Shown here piece by piece: positions 5,876 to 8,270 of a stretch of DNA of 8,270 nt (positions within the stretch are counted from its first letter, which is position 1; each line of letters opens with the position of its first letter). The notes under the pieces were generated by a model that was not told where the DNA came from, did not search any database, and saw only the letters and a list, made by a program, of their open reading frames with translations. The stretch comes from Bacteroidaceae bacterium (lineage in GTDB: Bacteria; Bacteroidota; Bacteroidia; Bacteroidales; Barnesiellaceae_A): the NCBI GenBank assembly GCA_017561285.1, contig JAFZDG010000333.1:1-8270 (forward strand), in the 5' to 3' direction. The position numbers and the translations under genes were made by a program.

Positions 5876-6853
5876 ATGAAAATCTTATACATACATGGGC
5901 TATCATCGTCGGGGCAAAGCAGCACCGTAGCTACGTTGCGTAGATTACTTCCGCACGACACTATTATTGCACCCGACCTGCCCATCGATCCCAAAGAGGC
6001 TCTTTACGTACTACTACAAACCATCAAGCACGAGCACATAAACCTCATCATTGGTTCTTCGATGGGCGGTATGTTGGCTCAGAAGTTTCGCGGTATAAGA
6101 AAAATTCTGGTCAATCCTTCTTTTCATGTTTCGCACTCTATGCGCCAAAAATTGGGGACAAATACATTCTTCAATCCGCGCAAAGATGGAGCCACCGAGT
6201 ACGAAATAACCGAAGAATTATGCAACCTCTATGAAGAGATTGAGAGTCAACAATTCTACAACATCCCCGACAACGACATTGAGTGTACAATAGGTCTGTT
6301 TGGCACGTATGACGACACCGTAAATTGCAGCGATGAGTTTTTGCAGCACTACACACATCACTACACATTCAACGGTGGCCATCGTTTAGATGAGGCTACC
6401 ATTCGCAACAGTCTCATACCTCTCATTGCTACCATGCAACACACACGTGTCTTAACCATAACCGATGCTGAGGCTGTGCAATTTTGTGTCGAAGAGTGGT
6501 TGTGCCTACCGTCTAACGCCATCTCGCTCGATATGCACGATTTCCATTCACTTGCCACAGGAGCACAATCGCTCATAGCCGTACAAGTTAATGGAGATCG
6601 ATTCGATTTGCAGCTACTCACAACATTGAGCAACGCAATAGAAAATACCCCTATCGCAGGCCAAGCCAATGCAATGATACTATATCAATGCCAACGTGAT
6701 GATGCCGTATTCGAGTGGATGAAGACCGATGAGTATGCCACGATAAACAAAAAACTACAAAGCACATTTCAAAATATCACTTGGGGCAACTACTACAAAG
6801 ACGCTTCAAGCAACTACGATGCCTCTGTACTTGTGGTAATAGCACAATACTAA
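5876..6853 (+). CDS. YqiA/UPF0227-type alpha/beta hydrolase with unusual C-terminal extension
   Basis: This 325-residue cytoplasmic protein has no signal peptide. Residues 1-190 match the YqiA/YcfP small esterase family: oxyanion region IHGLSSSG (6-13), nucleophile elbow GSSMGG (60-65, Ser62), a likely acid Asp in FGTYDD (142-147), and catalytic His169 in GGHR. Family members usually end near residue 190. Here about 135 more residues follow, with predicted strands and helices in the order helix (197-210), strand GAQSLIAVQVNG (229-240), helix (244-257), strand AMILYQCQRD (266-275), helix (285-297), strand NITWGNYY (300-307), strand SVLVVIAQY (317-325). That pattern, including ITWG and VLVVIA, resembles the C-terminal domain of FtsZ (see findings). 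It starts 34 nt after the preceding stop with no promoter seen, so it may be co-transcribed. A terminator follows. The substrate is unknown. Confidence 0.85.
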   Translation: MKILYIHGLSSSGQSSTVATLRRLLPHDTIIAPDLPIDPKEALYVLLQTIKHEHINLIIGSSMGGMLAQKFRGIRKILVNPSFHVSHSMRQKLGTNTFFNPRKDGATEYEITEELCNLYEEIESQQFYNIPDNDIECTIGLFGTYDDTVNCSDEFLQHYTHHYTFNGGHRLDEATIRNSLIPLIATMQHTRVLTITDAEAVQFCVEEWLCLPSNAISLDMHDFHSLATGAQSLIAVQVNGDRFDLQLLTTLSNAIENTPIAGQANAMILYQCQRDDAVFEWMKTDEYATINKKLQSTFQNITWGNYYKDASSNYDASVLVVIAQY

Positions 6854-6861
6854 GTCCCATA

Positions 6862-6875
6862 GGGCCATCCGGCCC
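6862..6875 (+). other. Short GC-rich hairpin after the hydrolase stop
   Basis: GGGCC (6862-6866) and GGCCC (6871-6875) pair around ATCC, 8 nt past the stop. There is no T-run, so it is not itself a terminator. It may protect the 3' end together with the larger hairpin downstream. Confidence 0.4.
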
Positions 6876-6896
6876 CACATGACTGTAGAACCTAAA

Positions 6897-6938
6897 AAAG
6901 GCTACCGCTTCACCCAAGCAGTAGCCTTTACTCTTTCT
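6897..6938 (+). terminator. Rho-independent terminator of the hydrolase transcript
   Basis: AAAGGCTAC (6897-6905) pairs with GTAGCCTTT (6921-6929). After one mismatch, GCTT/AAGC (6907-6910 with 6916-6919) closes a CACCC loop. The tail ACTCTTTCT follows. It closes the forward gene block. Confidence 0.8.
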
Positions 6939-7166
6939 ACAAACTTATTCTTAACCATTTGTATGCCAAGTACAATTCTATAAAACTTAGCACTTAATTA
7001 TAAAAACCACATCTGAAACCATATAAATATTACGACTATCACCAGCCTTTTACTATATTTCTCTTTATCCAATAGCATAGTTATGCTTTTACAAAGATAG
7101 ATTCATCACATTACAACACTGCTACCCGGATATTACATTTGTGTTACAAAACATTGTGACAACCAT
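6939..7166. other. AT-rich gene-free spacer between convergent hydrolase and recA
   Basis: No reading frame of note occurs on either strand. Visible elements are a 6-bp hairpin AGCATA/TATGCT (7074-7087), isolated TAnnTTTG-type words on both strands without a -33 partner (7092-7099 minus, 7134-7141 plus), and a small hairpin GTTACAA/TTGTGAC (7143-7160, one G-U pair) just beyond the recA terminator. I see no RNA gene or mobile element. Confidence 0.5.
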
Positions 7167-7211
7167 AAAAAAAACAATACCGCACAACATACAAGCCTTC
7201 GTGCGGTATTG
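7167..7211 (-). terminator. Rho-independent terminator of recA
   Basis: On the minus strand an 11-bp perfect stem, CAATACCGCAC with GTGCGGTATTG (7211-7201 and 7185-7175) around a 15-nt loop, is followed directly by eight U (7174-7167). It begins 30 nt after the recA stop codon. Confidence 0.93.
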
Positions 7212-7241
7212 CCAACAAAAGTTCTATTTATTATGAAGTAA

Positions 7242-8270
7242 TTATTGCTCCGATGGATGCGACAGGGCTTCCATAATAAGAGTCTCCAACTCCTCTGCCA
7301 ACTCCGGATTGTCGGCTATACACTTCTTGGCCATATCACGACCTTGTCCCAACTTGGTATCTCCGTAGCTAAACCACGAACCACTCTTCTTGATAATACC
7401 CTTATCTACACCCAAGTCAATAATTTCGCCGGCCTTCGAGATACCCACTCCAAACATAATATCAAACTCGGCTTTACGGAAAGGTGGTGCAACTTTGTTC
7501 TTCACAACCTTCACTCGGGTTTGATTTCCTATCACCTCATCGCCATCTTTTATCTGCGATATGCGACGTATATCTATACGCACCGATGCATAGAACTTCA
7601 ACGCATTACCACCGGTGGTAGTCTCCGGATTTCCAAACATCACTCCCAACTTATCGCGCAATTGGTTGATGAAGATACAAGTTGTATTGGTCTTGCTGAT
7701 TGTGGCTGTGAGCTTACGCAACGCTTGCGACATCAAGCGAGCTTGCAAGCCCATCTTCGAGTCGCCCATATCACCCTCTATTTCGGCTTTGGGGGTCAAG
7801 GCTGCTACCGAGTCTATTACTACAATATCTACGGCCGACGAACGGATAAGCTGATCGGCTATCTCAAGTGCTTGCTCTCCATTATCGGGTTGCGAAATGA
7901 GCAGATTCTCTACATCAACACCCAACTTCTCGGCATAAAAGCGGTCGAAGGCGTGCTCGGCATCGATGATGGCGGCTATACCGCCGGCTCTTTGCGCCTC
8001 GGCAATAGCATGGATGGCCAAAGTGGTCTTACCCGACGATTCAGGTCCATATATCTCTATCACACGACCGCGAGGATAACCTCCTACACCCAACGCCACA
8101 TTCAATCCTATCGAGCCGGTAGGTATCACTGCTATCTCTTCTACATGGTCATCGCCCATTTTCATAATAGCGCCTCTACCATAGCTCTTCTCTATCTTAT
8201 CCATTGCTGCTTGCAATGCCTTCAGCTTCTCGCTGGGTACCGGTGTGCGACCTTGTACCGATTTGTTCTC
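7242..8270 (-). CDS. recA: Recombinase RecA (partial, N-terminus beyond the window edge)
   Basis: The visible 342 residues are RecA without its first residues; the frame is open to the right edge (first codons read ENKSVQGRTPVPSEKLK). RecA forms filaments on single-stranded DNA, drives strand exchange, and triggers self-cleavage of LexA-type repressors. In visible numbering the Walker A motif GPESSGKTT is at 75-83, the catalytic Glu (DAEHAF) near 105, Walker B IVVIDS at 149-154, and the DNA-binding L2 loop from NQLRDKLGVM to about 229, including GNPETTTGGNALKFYAS. All key residues are intact. The C-terminus ends soon after the NPELAEELE helix (SHPSEQ) and lacks the long acidic tail of E. coli RecA; a short tail also fits Bacteroides RecA as I recall it. 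The TTG at 8216 is an internal leucine codon, not the start. The promoter lies outside the window. A strong terminator follows. Confidence 0.98.
   Translation of the reverse strand, partial: ENKSVQGRTPVPSEKLKALQAAMDKIEKSYGRGAIMKMGDDHVEEIAVIPTGSIGLNVALGVGGYPRGRVIEIYGPESSGKTTLAIHAIAEAQRAGGIAAIIDAEHAFDRFYAEKLGVDVENLLISQPDNGEQALEIADQLIRSSAVDIVVIDSVAALTPKAEIEGDMGDSKMGLQARLMSQALRKLTATISKTNTTCIFINQLRDKLGVMFGNPETTTGGNALKFYASVRIDIRRISQIKDGDEVIGNQTRVKVVKNKVAPPFRKAEFDIMFGVGISKAGEIIDLGVDKGIIKKSGSWFSYGDTKLGQGRDMAKKCIADNPELAEELETLIMEALSHPSEQ

Noticed and set aside
7134..7141. TACATTTG -7-like box on the plus strand before the recA 3' end (possible antisense promoter)
   Set aside because: There is no -33 element at the right distance. 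Isolated TAnnTTTG words are expected by chance in AT-rich DNA of this length.

Overview
The window most likely comes from a member of the order Bacteroidales (phylum Bacteroidota). Four things point there. Two promoters fit the Bacteroidota consensus (TTG or TTTG, a 20-nt spacer, then TAnnTTTG). Most starts lack a Shine-Dalgarno sequence. Two secreted proteins end in type IX secretion (T9SS) type A sorting domains, and the partial RecA looks like Bacteroides-type RecA. The genus cannot be fixed from the sequence alone.

Left part (about 1-2230), visibly AT-richer, accessory and defence-like. A forward gene encodes a DUF1016/YhcG-family protein with a C-terminal PD-(D/E)XK nuclease domain, and its interdomain linker carries a 36-nt-period repeat made of two perfect palindromes. 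A strong hairpin terminator follows. After a 344-bp gene-free stretch comes a reverse-strand type II toxin-antitoxin operon: a RelE/HigB (Gp49-like) toxin first, then an XRE-family antitoxin overlapping it by 4 nt. The operon has a textbook promoter with a 16-bp perfect palindrome between its two boxes, a toxin start almost at the predicted +1, a Shine-Dalgarno sequence before the antitoxin, and a structured 3' region ending in a U-tract.

Middle part (about 2230-6930), forward strand. After a gene-free spacer, a strong promoter drives a secreted Asp-box (BNR-like) repeat protein. An intergenic hairpin and a second T9SS cargo follow: a choice-of-anchor-J-like domain, an Omp28-like thioredoxin-fold region with a CxxC motif, and a sorting tail. 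Next, 34 nt downstream, is a YqiA/UPF0227-type alpha/beta hydrolase with an unusual C-terminal extension of about 130 residues that resembles the C-terminal domain of FtsZ. A hairpin terminator closes the block.

Right part (about 6930-8270). A gene-free AT-rich spacer separates this block from the convergent reverse-strand recA, which has a clear terminator and runs off the right edge without its N-terminus.

The overall picture is a nuclease plus toxin-antitoxin cassette beside ordinary chromosomal cargo (surface-protein secretion substrates, a hydrolase, recA). The best candidates for something undescribed are the FtsZ-C-like extension on the hydrolase, the palindromic linker repeat in the nuclease, and the leaderless-toxin/Shine-Dalgarno-antitoxin layout with its structured 3' end.
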